Shown piece after piece: positions 8,813 to 16,726 of a stretch of DNA of 64,000 bases (within the stretch, counting starts at the first letter, position 1; every line of letters starts with the position of its first letter). The notes beneath the pieces are model-generated. The model saw only the letters and a list, made by a program, of their open reading frames with translations, searched no databases and was not told the origin of the DNA. A program made the position numbers and the translations under genes. This stretch comes from Paraburkholderia dioscoreae. Lineage in GTDB: Bacteria; Pseudomonadota; Gammaproteobacteria; Burkholderiales; Burkholderiaceae. Where the stretch lies: positions 1,550,001-1,614,000 of the forward strand of contig NZ_LR699553.1 in assembly GCF_902459535.1 (NCBI RefSeq). The letters run 5' to 3'.

Positions 8813-10630
8813 ATGTGTGGCATTGTCGGCGCGGTAGCGCAACGTAACATCGTCCCGGTTCTGATCGAAGGACTGCGTCGTCTCGAGTATCGCGGTTACG
8901 ACTCGTGCGGCGTCGCCGTGCTGGCCGCCGCCGGCCCGCGCCGCGCGCGCAGCACGGCGCGGGTCGCGGATCTCGACGCGCAGGCGCGCGAGACGCATCT
9001 CGAAGGCGGCACGGGCGTCGCGCACACCCGTTGGGCGACGCACGGCGCGCCGGTCACGGACAACGCGCATCCGATCTTTTCGAAGGATGAGTTGGCGCTG
9101 GTGCATAACGGCATCATCGAAAACTACGAGCCGTTGCGCGAGATGCTGCGGGCCAAGGGCTACGTGTTCGTTTCGCAAACCGACACCGAAGTGGTCGCGC
9201 ACCTCGTGCACAGCCTGTATCGCGGAGATCTGTTCGAGGCCGTTCGCGAAGCCGTGAAGCAACTGGACGGCGCGTATGCGATCGCGGTCGAACACAAGGA
9301 TCATTCGCATCTCCTGGTGGGCGCACGGCAAGGCTCGCCGTTGGTGGTTGGCCTCGGCGAAGGCGAGAATTTCCTCGCCTCCGACGCGTTGGCGTTGGCC
9401 GGCGAGACCGAGCGCTTCATCTTCCTGGAAGAGGGGGACGTGTGCGAGTTGACGCTGGAGCGCGTGCGGGTCGTGAGCCGCGAGGGCGCCGACGTACAGC
9501 GCGAAGTGCGCACCGTGGCGGCGTATGGCGGCGGCGTCGAACTCGGACCATACCGCCACTTCATGCAGAAGGAAATCTTCGAGCAGCCGCGCGCTATCGC
9601 CGACACGGTGCCGCAAGGCGAGTCGCTCGACGCTTCGCTGTTCGGCGCGAGGGCAGCCGCCGTGTTCGCGGATATCGACAGCCTGTTGATTCTCGCTTGC
9701 GGCACGAGCTATTACTCGGGACTGACGGCCAAGTACTGGCTCGAATCGATCGCGAAGATTCCGACGCAGGTCGAAATCGCCAGCGAATACCGCTACCGCG
9801 ATTCGGTGCCCAATCCTGAGGCGCTAGTGGTCGTGATTTCCCAATCCGGCGAAACGGCCGACACGCTCGCCGCGCTGAAGCATGCGCAGTCGCTGGGACA
9901 TGCTCATACGTTGTCGGTCTGCAATGTGGCGACGAGCGCAATGGTGCGGTTGACGTCACTGTCGTTTCATACGCACGCGGGCCGCGAGATCGGCGTGGCA
10001 TCGACCAAGGCGTTCACCACGCAACTGGTCGGCCTGTTCGTGCTTGCCGTGACGTTGGGGAAGATCCGCGGCACGGTGAGTGCGGAGCAGGAAGCCGATT
10101 ATGTGCGCCAGTTGCGCCATCTGCCGGCCGCGTTGAACGCCGTGCTGGCGCTGGAGCCGCAGATCATCGCGTGGTCGGAGAAGTTCTCCGGCAAGGAAAG
10201 CGCGCTGTTCCTCGGGCGCGGCTCGCATTATCCGATCGCGCTGGAAGGGGCGCTCAAGCTCAAGGAGATTTCCTACATTCACGCAGAGGCTTATCCGGCC
10301 GGTGAGCTCAAGCATGGCCCACTGGCGCTCGTTACGGATGCGATGCCGGTCGTGACGGTCGCGCCGAACGACGCGCTGCTCGAAAAGCTGAAATCGAATC
10401 TTCAGGAAGTGAAGGCGCGAGGCGGCGAACTGTATGTGTTTGCCGACGCCGACACGCGGATCGGCAGTGAGCCCGGTATTCACGTGATCAGAATGCCGGA
10501 GCATTACGGCCCGTTGTCGCCGATTCTGCATGTGGTGCCGTTGCAACTGCTTGCCTACCATACAGCGTGCGCGCGCGGGACTGATGTCGACAAGCCAAGA
10601 AATCTGGCGAAGTCCGTTACAGTAGAGTAA
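8813..10630 (+). CDS. glmS: Glutamine-fructose-6-phosphate aminotransferase (isomerising)
   Basis: 605 residues, the usual GlmS length. It makes glucosamine-6-phosphate from fructose-6-phosphate and glutamine, the first step to UDP-GlcNAc. The start at 8813 puts the obligatory catalytic Cys at position 2 (MCGIVGAV), with RGYDSCG following; a longer in-frame opening inside galE is not used. The glutaminase domain occupies residues ~1-220, then two SIS sugar-isomerase domains (SQSGETADTLAAL, GRGSHYPIALEGALKLKE) and the conserved C-terminus AKSVTVE. Paired with galE behind the pel genes, it could boost precursor flow into Pel. A housekeeping glmS elsewhere in the genome is likely but not visible. 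Confidence 0.95.
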   Translation: MCGIVGAVAQRNIVPVLIEGLRRLEYRGYDSCGVAVLAAAGPRRARSTARVADLDAQARETHLEGGTGVAHTRWATHGAPVTDNAHPIFSKDELALVHNGIIENYEPLREMLRAKGYVFVSQTDTEVVAHLVHSLYRGDLFEAVREAVKQLDGAYAIAVEHKDHSHLLVGARQGSPLVVGLGEGENFLASDALALAGETERFIFLEEGDVCELTLERVRVVSREGADVQREVRTVAAYGGGVELGPYRHFMQKEIFEQPRAIADTVPQGESLDASLFGARAAAVFADIDSLLILACGTSYYSGLTAKYWLESIAKIPTQVEIASEYRYRDSVPNPEALVVVISQSGETADTLAALKHAQSLGHAHTLSVCNVATSAMVRLTSLSFHTHAGREIGVASTKAFTTQLVGLFVLAVTLGKIRGTVSAEQEADYVRQLRHLPAALNAVLALEPQIIAWSEKFSGKESALFLGRGSHYPIALEGALKLKEISYIHAEAYPAGELKHGPLALVTDAMPVVTVAPNDALLEKLKSNLQEVKARGGELYVFADADTRIGSEPGIHVIRMPEHYGPLSPILHVVPLQLLAYHTACARGTDVDKPRNLAKSVTVE

Positions 10631-10829
10631 AAGCGTAAACGCGTAAGCGCCGCTTCGTGGACTCCGGCGAAGCGCGCGCGCCTTGTGCGAGGTGCTTTTC
10701 GTCGCCGCTCGCTTTGCCCGCCGTAAATATTCGCGTCGACGCTTCTTCCTTGCGTCAGGTCAAATGGACCCGGAAGTTATCCAGCAACGATACGGCGCAT
10801 GTCCAATAGCGCATCGCGGAGGGCTTTTC

Positions 10830-13085
10830 ATGTCTGAATCGCACGGCCACGTCCACGCCCACGCTCACTCACCGGGTTCCGTAACCATCGATTCCGCTCA
10901 AGCGTCCGGGCCGCAACGCGGGGGCGAGACGGGCGTCGTCTACACTTGCCCGATGCACCCGCAGATACGGACATCGGCGCCGGGCAATTGCCCGATTTGC
11001 GGCATGACACTCGAACCCGTGACCCCGCCCGCGGTCGAGGAGCGGAACGTCGAACTCGAGTCGATGACGCACCGGTTCCGGGTTGCGCTCGCGCTGTCCG
11101 TGCCGCTGCTGGTGATGACGATGGGGCCGATGGTTTCATCTTTCGACCTCGGCGCGGTCGTGGATCAAATCGGAGCCCGCCTGGCACGGCCACACTGGAT
11201 GTCTGCATCGTGGGCACAGTACGTCCAGGCAGTACTCGCCACACCGGTCGTCCTGTGGGCAGGATGGCCTTTTCTGCAGCGCGGCTGGACATCCTTCAGG
11301 ACGTGGCAACTGAACATGTTCAGTCTTATCGGACTGGGCGTGGCCGCGGCGTACGGGTTCAGCCTGTTCGCGCTGTTCTTTCCCGATACGTTGCCGCAGG
11401 CGTTCCGGCGCGGCCATGAGTTGCCGCTGTATTTCGAGGCCGCATCCGTCATCGTCACGCTTATTCTGCTCGGGCAGGTGCTCGAACTTCGCGCGCGTTC
11501 ACGCACGTCGAGTGCTATCAGGGATCTGCTCAAACTGGCGCCGCATACGGCGATTCGCGTTAGGTCTGACGGGACCGAGGAAGCGGTGCCGCTGGAAGAT
11601 GTCGCCGTGGGCGACTTGCTGCGCGTCAAACCGGGCTCCAAGGTTCCGGTCGACGGCGTTGTCACGGACGGCAGTTCGAGCGTCGACGAATCCATGATTA
11701 CCGGGGAATCCATTCCGTCGGAAAAGGGTACCGGCAGCAAGGTGACGGGCGCGACCGTCAATCAGACCGGCACGTTCCTGATGCGTGCGGAGAAGGTCGG
11801 CTCGGATACGCTGCTGGCCCGAATCGTTCAGATGGTCGCGCAGGCGGGTCGCTCCCGCGCTCCCATCCAGAAGCTGGCTGACAAGGTGTCGGGCTGGTTC
11901 GTGCTGACGGTGCTCGCAGTCGCGCTCGCTTCGTTTGTGGTGTGGGCTGCCGTCGGGCCGGCTCCTGCGCTTGCGAACGCGCTGGTCGTCGCCATCAGCG
12001 TGCTCATCATTGCGTGCCCCTGTGCGCTCGGATTGGCAACGCCTGTTTCTATCATCGTAGGAGTCGGCCGCGGCGCCAAGGAAGGAGTTCTGATCAAGGA
12101 CGCGGAAGCCCTCGAACTGATGGAGAAAGTCGATACGCTGGTGGTCGACAAAACCGGCACGCTGACCGAGGGCAAACCTCGCGTGCAAACGGTCGTGGCG
12201 CTGGCGGAGCAGTCGGAGTCCGTCGTGCTGAGCTATGCGGCCAGCCTTGAAGGGCCGAGCGAGCATCCATTGGCGCAGGCCATTGTGGCCGAGGCGCGGG
12301 AGAAAAACGCGCAGACCAGGCCGGTTGAAGCATTCAATGCGATTGTCGGCAAGGGTGTGAGCGGCCGGATCGACGGTCACGGCGCAGTGCTGGGCAATAC
12401 GGCGCTCATGGACGACACGAAGGTCGATTGCGCCGCCGTACGCACGGAAGTGGACCGGCTGCGCGAAGCCGGCCAGACCATCATGTACCTCGCAATCGAG
12501 GGCACGCTCGCGGGCTATATCGGCGTCGCCGACCCGGTCAAGGAAACCACCGCCGAGGCGGTCCGGTTGCTGAGGGCGTCGGGTATCCGGATCATCATGC
12601 TGACCGGCGACAACCCCGTCACCGCCAACGCAGTGGCAAAAACGCTGGCGCTCGACGGCGTCAAAGCCGGCGTGCTGCCGCAGGACAAGTACAGGCATGT
12701 TCAGGAGTTGCAGCAGCAAGGGCATATCGTTGCAATGGCGGGAGACGGTGTCAACGATGCGCCGGCTCTTGCTCAGGCCAATGTGGGCATTGCGATGGGT
12801 ACCGGCACCGACGTGGCGATGAACAGCGCCCGCGTGGTGCTGGTCAAGGGCGACCTGCGAGGCATCGCGCGAGCCCGGGCCCTGAGCGTCGCGACGATGA
12901 AAAACATCCGCCAGAACCTGTTCTTCGCCTTTGCGTACAACGTGATTGGAATCCCGGTCGCCGCGGGCGTGCTGTATCCGTGGCTAGGCGTGCTGCTGAG
13001 TCCGGTTCTCGCGAGCGCCGCGATGGCATTGAGCTCGGTCTCGGTGATCGGCAACGCGCTTCGTTTGCGGGCTGTGCAAACGTAG
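10830..13085 (+). CDS. copA: Cu(I)-type P1B ATPase with N-terminal heavy-metal-binding domain
   Basis: 751-residue P-type ATPase that pumps monovalent copper (or silver) out of the cytosol. ATG 10830 is preceded by a ribosome site (ggagg); upstream codons to 10683 are judged non-coding. The N-terminus is His-rich (SHGHVHAHAH), then comes a YHS-like metal-binding domain (residues ~38-63, CPMHPQ...CPICGM) in place of the usual GMTCxxC domains. The membrane CPC motif (IIACPCALG), phosphorylation site DKTGTLTEGKP, the SEHPLAQAI nucleotide motif, TGDNPVTA and GDGVNDAPALA are intact. Membrane signatures YN and MALSS fit the Cu+/Ag+ subgroup (P1B-1). No chaperone or CueR-type regulator is adjacent; the metal-type two-component system lies ~4 kb downstream. 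Confidence 0.93.
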   Translation: MSESHGHVHAHAHSPGSVTIDSAQASGPQRGGETGVVYTCPMHPQIRTSAPGNCPICGMTLEPVTPPAVEERNVELESMTHRFRVALALSVPLLVMTMGPMVSSFDLGAVVDQIGARLARPHWMSASWAQYVQAVLATPVVLWAGWPFLQRGWTSFRTWQLNMFSLIGLGVAAAYGFSLFALFFPDTLPQAFRRGHELPLYFEAASVIVTLILLGQVLELRARSRTSSAIRDLLKLAPHTAIRVRSDGTEEAVPLEDVAVGDLLRVKPGSKVPVDGVVTDGSSSVDESMITGESIPSEKGTGSKVTGATVNQTGTFLMRAEKVGSDTLLARIVQMVAQAGRSRAPIQKLADKVSGWFVLTVLAVALASFVVWAAVGPAPALANALVVAISVLIIACPCALGLATPVSIIVGVGRGAKEGVLIKDAEALELMEKVDTLVVDKTGTLTEGKPRVQTVVALAEQSESVVLSYAASLEGPSEHPLAQAIVAEAREKNAQTRPVEAFNAIVGKGVSGRIDGHGAVLGNTALMDDTKVDCAAVRTEVDRLREAGQTIMYLAIEGTLAGYIGVADPVKETTAEAVRLLRASGIRIIMLTGDNPVTANAVAKTLALDGVKAGVLPQDKYRHVQELQQQGHIVAMAGDGVNDAPALAQANVGIAMGTGTDVAMNSARVVLVKGDLRGIARARALSVATMKNIRQNLFFAFAYNVIGIPVAAGVLYPWLGVLLSPVLASAAMALSSVSVIGNALRLRAVQT

Positions 13086-13137
13086 AGACACCGATAAAGC
13101 CGCTGACAAGGCACTGACATTCAGCGCACCGGCACAT

Positions 13138-13169
13138 CGGGCGATCGGCGCGATTACCGTGATCGCCCG
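13138..13169 (+). terminator. Inverted repeat between copA and a convergent remnant
   Basis: A perfect 9-bp stem (cgggcgatc / gatcgcccg) with a 14-base loop lies 53 bp after the ATPase stop. There is no T-run, so it may be a weak or Rho-assisted terminator; it sits between convergent reading directions. Confidence 0.4.
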
Positions 13170-13183
13170 ACAGCCTGTCGTCC

Positions 13184-13378
13184 TCACTTCGCCGTGCGAG
13201 CCGCCGTGATAATGGCTGCCGCGACTTCGGCCGGCTGCGACAGCATGACGACGTGGCTCGCGTCGACCTTGACCACCGTCGCGCCGATCTGTTGCGCCAT
13301 GGCTGCCTGCAAGGGCGCGGGGATCATGCGATCCTTCTCTGTCCGCACGTACCACGACGGCCTCGTGTAACTTGCGGA
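13184..13378 (-). pseudogene. C-terminal remnant of an alpha/beta hydrolase
   Basis: The last ~64 codons of the minus-strand frame read as the C-terminal end of an alpha/beta-hydrolase: PSWYVRTEKDRMIPAPLQ is the catalytic-Asp strand (D158 of the open frame) and VDASHVVMLSQPAEVA holds the catalytic His. Upstream of ~13378 the similarity stops, and no nucleophile (GxSxG) portion exists; the frame there merely runs antisense to the next gene. The 5' two thirds of the gene have therefore been lost. The resemblance is to small hydrolases of the EstC/salicylate-esterase kind. Probably inactive. Confidence 0.6.
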
Positions 13379-13478
13379 CTGGAGGATGCGCCATTCGGGC
13401 CGCTTCCTGGAGCGGTCGAATGACCGATTCGACGCAGCCCGGCTGGACGGGCGGGTACTGACAACAAGGTCGAAAGCC

Positions 13479-14960
13479 ATGCATGACATTTCTGCAATCC
13501 GGGTGCTGGACGCTGTCAAGGCGCTGGCGTTCATTGGCGACCTCAGCATGGGGCAGCCAACCGACCATTCGCCGCGCACCGGCTGGCTCGCGGCGCGGCT
13601 CGCGGCGGAGGCCGGTCTTGACGGCGCGCAATGCGATGTCGTCAGGGAAGTGTCCCTTCTGAGGTGGTCTGGCTGCACCGCGAACGCAACCGGTTTTTCC
13701 GACTGGCTCGGCGACGACATCGGCGGGCGTGCGGCGATGCTCGCCATGCGGCCGGACTGGGCCGGTGTCGGCGAATCACCGGCGCAAGTCGGCGCCGCGA
13801 TCATGCCGCTCGCCCAGATCCACTGCGAAGTCTCCGGTGAGGTGGCTCACATGCTCGGGCTGGCTGATGCGACTCAGGAGGCGCTTCGGCGGATTTTCGA
13901 AAGTTGGGATGGCGGAGGTTTTCCGGGCCAGATGCCGGGCGGCGACGTACCGTCCGCGGTGTTCATGGTCGCGGTGGCCGGGGATCTCGAGATCCTGAGC
14001 CGGGTCTACGGTCTGGAGCGCGCGCAGATGTTGATCGCGCAGAAGGCGGGCCGGCAATATCCGGCGGAGTTGGCGCGGCTTGCCGCGGTTCGCGGAGCGG
14101 CATGGCTCGAAGAACTCGACCGTTCGGTCGCGCAACGTCGTGATGAGCCCATCTGCACGGACGCGATGCAGCTTGTCAGCGCGCCCGAGATCGTCGCCGA
14201 TGTGATCGACCTGAAGCTGCCATGGATGACCGGCTATTCGCGGCGAGTGGCCGGGACGGCCGCCGCCTGCTGCGCAAGTCTGGGCACCGATGAGGAAGCG
14301 CGGCGCCGCGCGTATGTGGCGGGCCTGCTGCATGGCATGGGACGCATGGCGGTCCCCAACGCGATCTGGAACACGGCGGGCGGGCTTTCCCCTGCCGCAT
14401 GGGAGAAGGTGCGCCTCGTGCCCTACTGGACCGCGCGTGCCGGCAAACAGATCGAAGGGCTGGCCCGGGAATCGGAGATCGCTTCTTTCGCGTACGAGCG
14501 CCTCGACGGTTCAGGCTATTTCCGAAGCAGTGCCGGCGATGCGATTGGACGCGAAGCGCGTATTCTCGCGGTCGCCGCCGCGTGGGTCGCGTTACGCTCG
14601 GCTCGCCCCTGGAGGCCGGCGTTCTCGCCGGATGAGGCTGCCGCTCTGCTCACTGAGCAGGCGCGGGCAGGGCGCTTCGACGCGGAAGTGGTCAAGGCAA
14701 CAGTGTCCGCGGAACTCGGGGATTGCCGGGCGTCCGTTGAGGATGACCGGGCACGGAGTCCGAAAACAGGATTGCTTTCGCCACGGGAAGCCGAAGTGCT
14801 GAAACATATCAGTCTCGGTGCGAGCAACAAGGAGGTTGCCCGCGCGCTCGAGTTGAGCCCCAGTACCGTGCGAACGCATGTGGAAAGCGTCTTCCGGAAG
14901 CTCGAATGTTCCACTCGGGCAGCGGCTACATTGAAGGCATCCGCGCTTGGGTACATCTAG
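13479..14960 (+). CDS. Tandem degenerate HD-GYP protein with C-terminal LuxR DNA-binding domain
   Basis: 493 residues, start ATG 13479 after aaggt. Two HD-like halves can be made out: the first from ~25 to 160 (HSPRTGWLAARLA ... ESWDGGGFPG), the second from ~240 to 400 (LLHGMGRMAVPN ... ERLDGSGY). The last 60 residues are a LuxR/GerE helix-turn-helix (LSPREAEVLKHISLGASNKEVARALELS). In canonical HD-GYP phosphodiesterases the second motif reads HD-x-GK and HHExxDGxGYP; here HD is HG, K is R and the HHE histidines are missing. The protein may therefore bind rather than hydrolyse a ligand and act as a one-component transcription regulator. Target genes are unknown; no operon partner. Confidence 0.82.
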   Translation: MHDISAIRVLDAVKALAFIGDLSMGQPTDHSPRTGWLAARLAAEAGLDGAQCDVVREVSLLRWSGCTANATGFSDWLGDDIGGRAAMLAMRPDWAGVGESPAQVGAAIMPLAQIHCEVSGEVAHMLGLADATQEALRRIFESWDGGGFPGQMPGGDVPSAVFMVAVAGDLEILSRVYGLERAQMLIAQKAGRQYPAELARLAAVRGAAWLEELDRSVAQRRDEPICTDAMQLVSAPEIVADVIDLKLPWMTGYSRRVAGTAAACCASLGTDEEARRRAYVAGLLHGMGRMAVPNAIWNTAGGLSPAAWEKVRLVPYWTARAGKQIEGLARESEIASFAYERLDGSGYFRSSAGDAIGREARILAVAAAWVALRSARPWRPAFSPDEAAALLTEQARAGRFDAEVVKATVSAELGDCRASVEDDRARSPKTGLLSPREAEVLKHISLGASNKEVARALELSPSTVRTHVESVFRKLECSTRAAATLKASALGYI

Positions 14961-15053
14961 GCGTATGGCGGAAAACAGTGAAGAGCCGACAGCACGCTTT
15001 GCCGTCAGCGAACCAGAATGCGGTAGCCGTAACTGGCCGGAACGACGCGGCCT

Positions 15054-15671
15054 TCACCGCAGTTGCGTTACCGCGAGCAGCAATACCATGCTGCCGATTG
15101 CACCATCCAGCACGCGCCATGCCGTTGCCCGCTTGAAGAGCGGCGCGAGGGCGCGTGCGCCGTAACCCAGGCCGATGAACCAGATACCGCTGACCGCCAT
15201 CGCGCCCAGCGCGAAGGCAACCCGCGCGCCTTCCGGTTCGCGCGCGCCGGCCGTGCCGATCAGCAGGAACGTGTCGAGATACACATGCGGATTGAGCCAC
15301 GTGAAGGCGAGCGTCATCAGAATGATCGGTACGGCGCGCTGCACGGGCGCCGCGCTGCCGGCCTCGCTTTCCAGCACCGCGTGTTCCGGCCGCACTGCGC
15401 GGCGCAGCGCGTTGATCCCGAACCAGGCCAGATACGCGAGCCCGACATACAGCATGGCGTGGACGAACACGGGATAACGCTCGACCAGTACCGAAGCGCC
15501 GCCGACGCCCGCGCCGATCAGAATGAAGTCCGACAGCGCGCACAGCGCGACGATCTTGCCGACGTGCGAGCGCATGATGCCCTGCCGCAACACGAAGGCG
15601 TTTTGTGCGCCGATGGTGACGATCAGAGATGCGCACAGGGCGGCGCCGTGAGAAAAAGACAGCCAGTTCAT
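15054..15671 (-). CDS. argO: LysE/ArgO-type basic amino acid exporter
   Basis: 205-residue inner-membrane protein with about six hydrophobic segments and the LysE-family N-terminus (GAQNAFVLRQG). ArgO/LysE export arginine or lysine when it accumulates. The gene is divergent from an ArgP-type regulator with 97 bp between the start codons, the classical argO-argP arrangement. Regulation by ArgP with its amino acid co-effector is expected from the E. coli and Corynebacterium systems. Substrate preference (Arg or Lys) cannot be decided from sequence. Confidence 0.9.
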   Translation of the reverse strand: MNWLSFSHGAALCASLIVTIGAQNAFVLRQGIMRSHVGKIVALCALSDFILIGAGVGGASVLVERYPVFVHAMLYVGLAYLAWFGINALRRAVRPEHAVLESEAGSAAPVQRAVPIILMTLAFTWLNPHVYLDTFLLIGTAGAREPEGARVAFALGAMAVSGIWFIGLGYGARALAPLFKRATAWRVLDGAIGSMVLLLAVTQLR

Positions 15672-15744
15672 AGTCGATCCAGTAGACGGGAGAAGCGAAC
15701 GGGGCTAGTCTGCGGGTTCGCTTGTCATAAGAGAAGCTAATTCA

Positions 15745-15760
15745 CTTAATGCCGATTAAG
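15745..15760. promoter_or_regulatory. Probable ArgP operator
   Basis: A perfect dyad, cttaat-gccg-attaag, containing a LysR-type T-N11-A, is centred 16 bp before the argP start in the argO/argP divergent promoter region. LysR regulators normally bind such sites for autoregulation and control of the divergent gene. Confidence 0.55.
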
Positions 15761-15768
15761 GAAAGCTA

Positions 15769-16662
15769 ATGCTCGACTATGCGTTGCTCGACGCGCTGGC
15801 CGCCGTGGTGCGCCACGGCTCGTTCGACCGTGCCGCCAGCGAGCTCAACGTGACGCCGTCCGCGGTGTCGCAGCGGGTCAAGCTGCTGGAAGAGCGCGTG
15901 GGGAGCGTGCTGGTGAAGCGCGGCCAACCCTGCGTCGCGACCACTTCGGGTGCGCTGCTGTGTCGCCACACCGAGCGCGTGCAATTGCTGGAAGCGGAGC
16001 TGACCGGCCGCCTGCCGGCGCTGCCCGGCGCGCTGGTCGAACCGTGGCCGGCGCTGCGCGTGGCCGTCAACGACGACAGCGTGGGCACCTGGTTTATCGA
16101 CGCGGTCGCGCAATTCTGCGTAGAACGGGAAATGCTGCTCGATCTGGTGATCGACGATCAGGACCATACCGCGCAGCGGATTCGCGACGGCAGCGTGCAA
16201 GGCGCGGTCACCACGCAGGCCGAGCCGGTGCAGGGCTGCCGCTCCACGCGTCTTGGGCGGATGCGCTATCTGGCGGTCTGTTCGCCGGACTTCCTCGCAC
16301 GTCACTTTGCCGGCGGTGTTACGCGCGAGAGTTTGCGGCGCACGCCGTGCGTCGACTTCAATCCGAAAGACCAGTTGCAAAAGCGCTTCATGCGCCGCAT
16401 CACGCGCGCGGAACTCGATCCGCCGTTGCACTGGATTCCGCATGTCGCCGGCTTTTTGCGCGCCTGCGTGACGGGCCTCGGCTGGGGCATGTGCCCGGAG
16501 CGCATGATCGCCCCGCATCTGGCGAGCGGGGAGCTGGTGGAAATGGCGCCCGGCAAGCCCATCGATGTCGATCTGTACTGGCAGAGCTGGCGTTTGTCGA
16601 TCGGCTGGCTCGACGATTTCGGCGTGGTGCTACGCAAGCGGGCAGCGGAGTTTCTGGACTGA
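15769..16662 (+). CDS. argP: LysR regulator ArgP (IciA)
   Basis: 297 residues. N-terminal winged helix-turn-helix (residues 1-60, DRAASELNVTPSAVSQRVKLLEE) and a C-terminal periplasmic-binding-protein-like effector domain. The N-terminus, with its invariant MLDYALLDALAAVV and a Cys/Thr-rich linker after RGQPC, matches ArgP/LysG, which senses Arg/Lys and switches on argO/lysE. It starts at ATG 15769 after taagga. Divergent from argO. Identity is strong because both partners of the system are present. Confidence 0.92.
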   Translation: MLDYALLDALAAVVRHGSFDRAASELNVTPSAVSQRVKLLEERVGSVLVKRGQPCVATTSGALLCRHTERVQLLEAELTGRLPALPGALVEPWPALRVAVNDDSVGTWFIDAVAQFCVEREMLLDLVIDDQDHTAQRIRDGSVQGAVTTQAEPVQGCRSTRLGRMRYLAVCSPDFLARHFAGGVTRESLRRTPCVDFNPKDQLQKRFMRRITRAELDPPLHWIPHVAGFLRACVTGLGWGMCPERMIAPHLASGELVEMAPGKPIDVDLYWQSWRLSIGWLDDFGVVLRKRAAEFLD

Positions 16663-16726
16663 GAGTCCGCCATGCACGATCAGGTTGCCGCTCGATCTCT
16701 CCCATACGTGCCGGGCCGAGCTTCGC

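Noticed and set aside
10651..10674. cgcttcg...cgaagcg hairpin after glmS as terminator
   Set aside because: Seven-bp stem, 10-base loop, no T-run; too weak to call.
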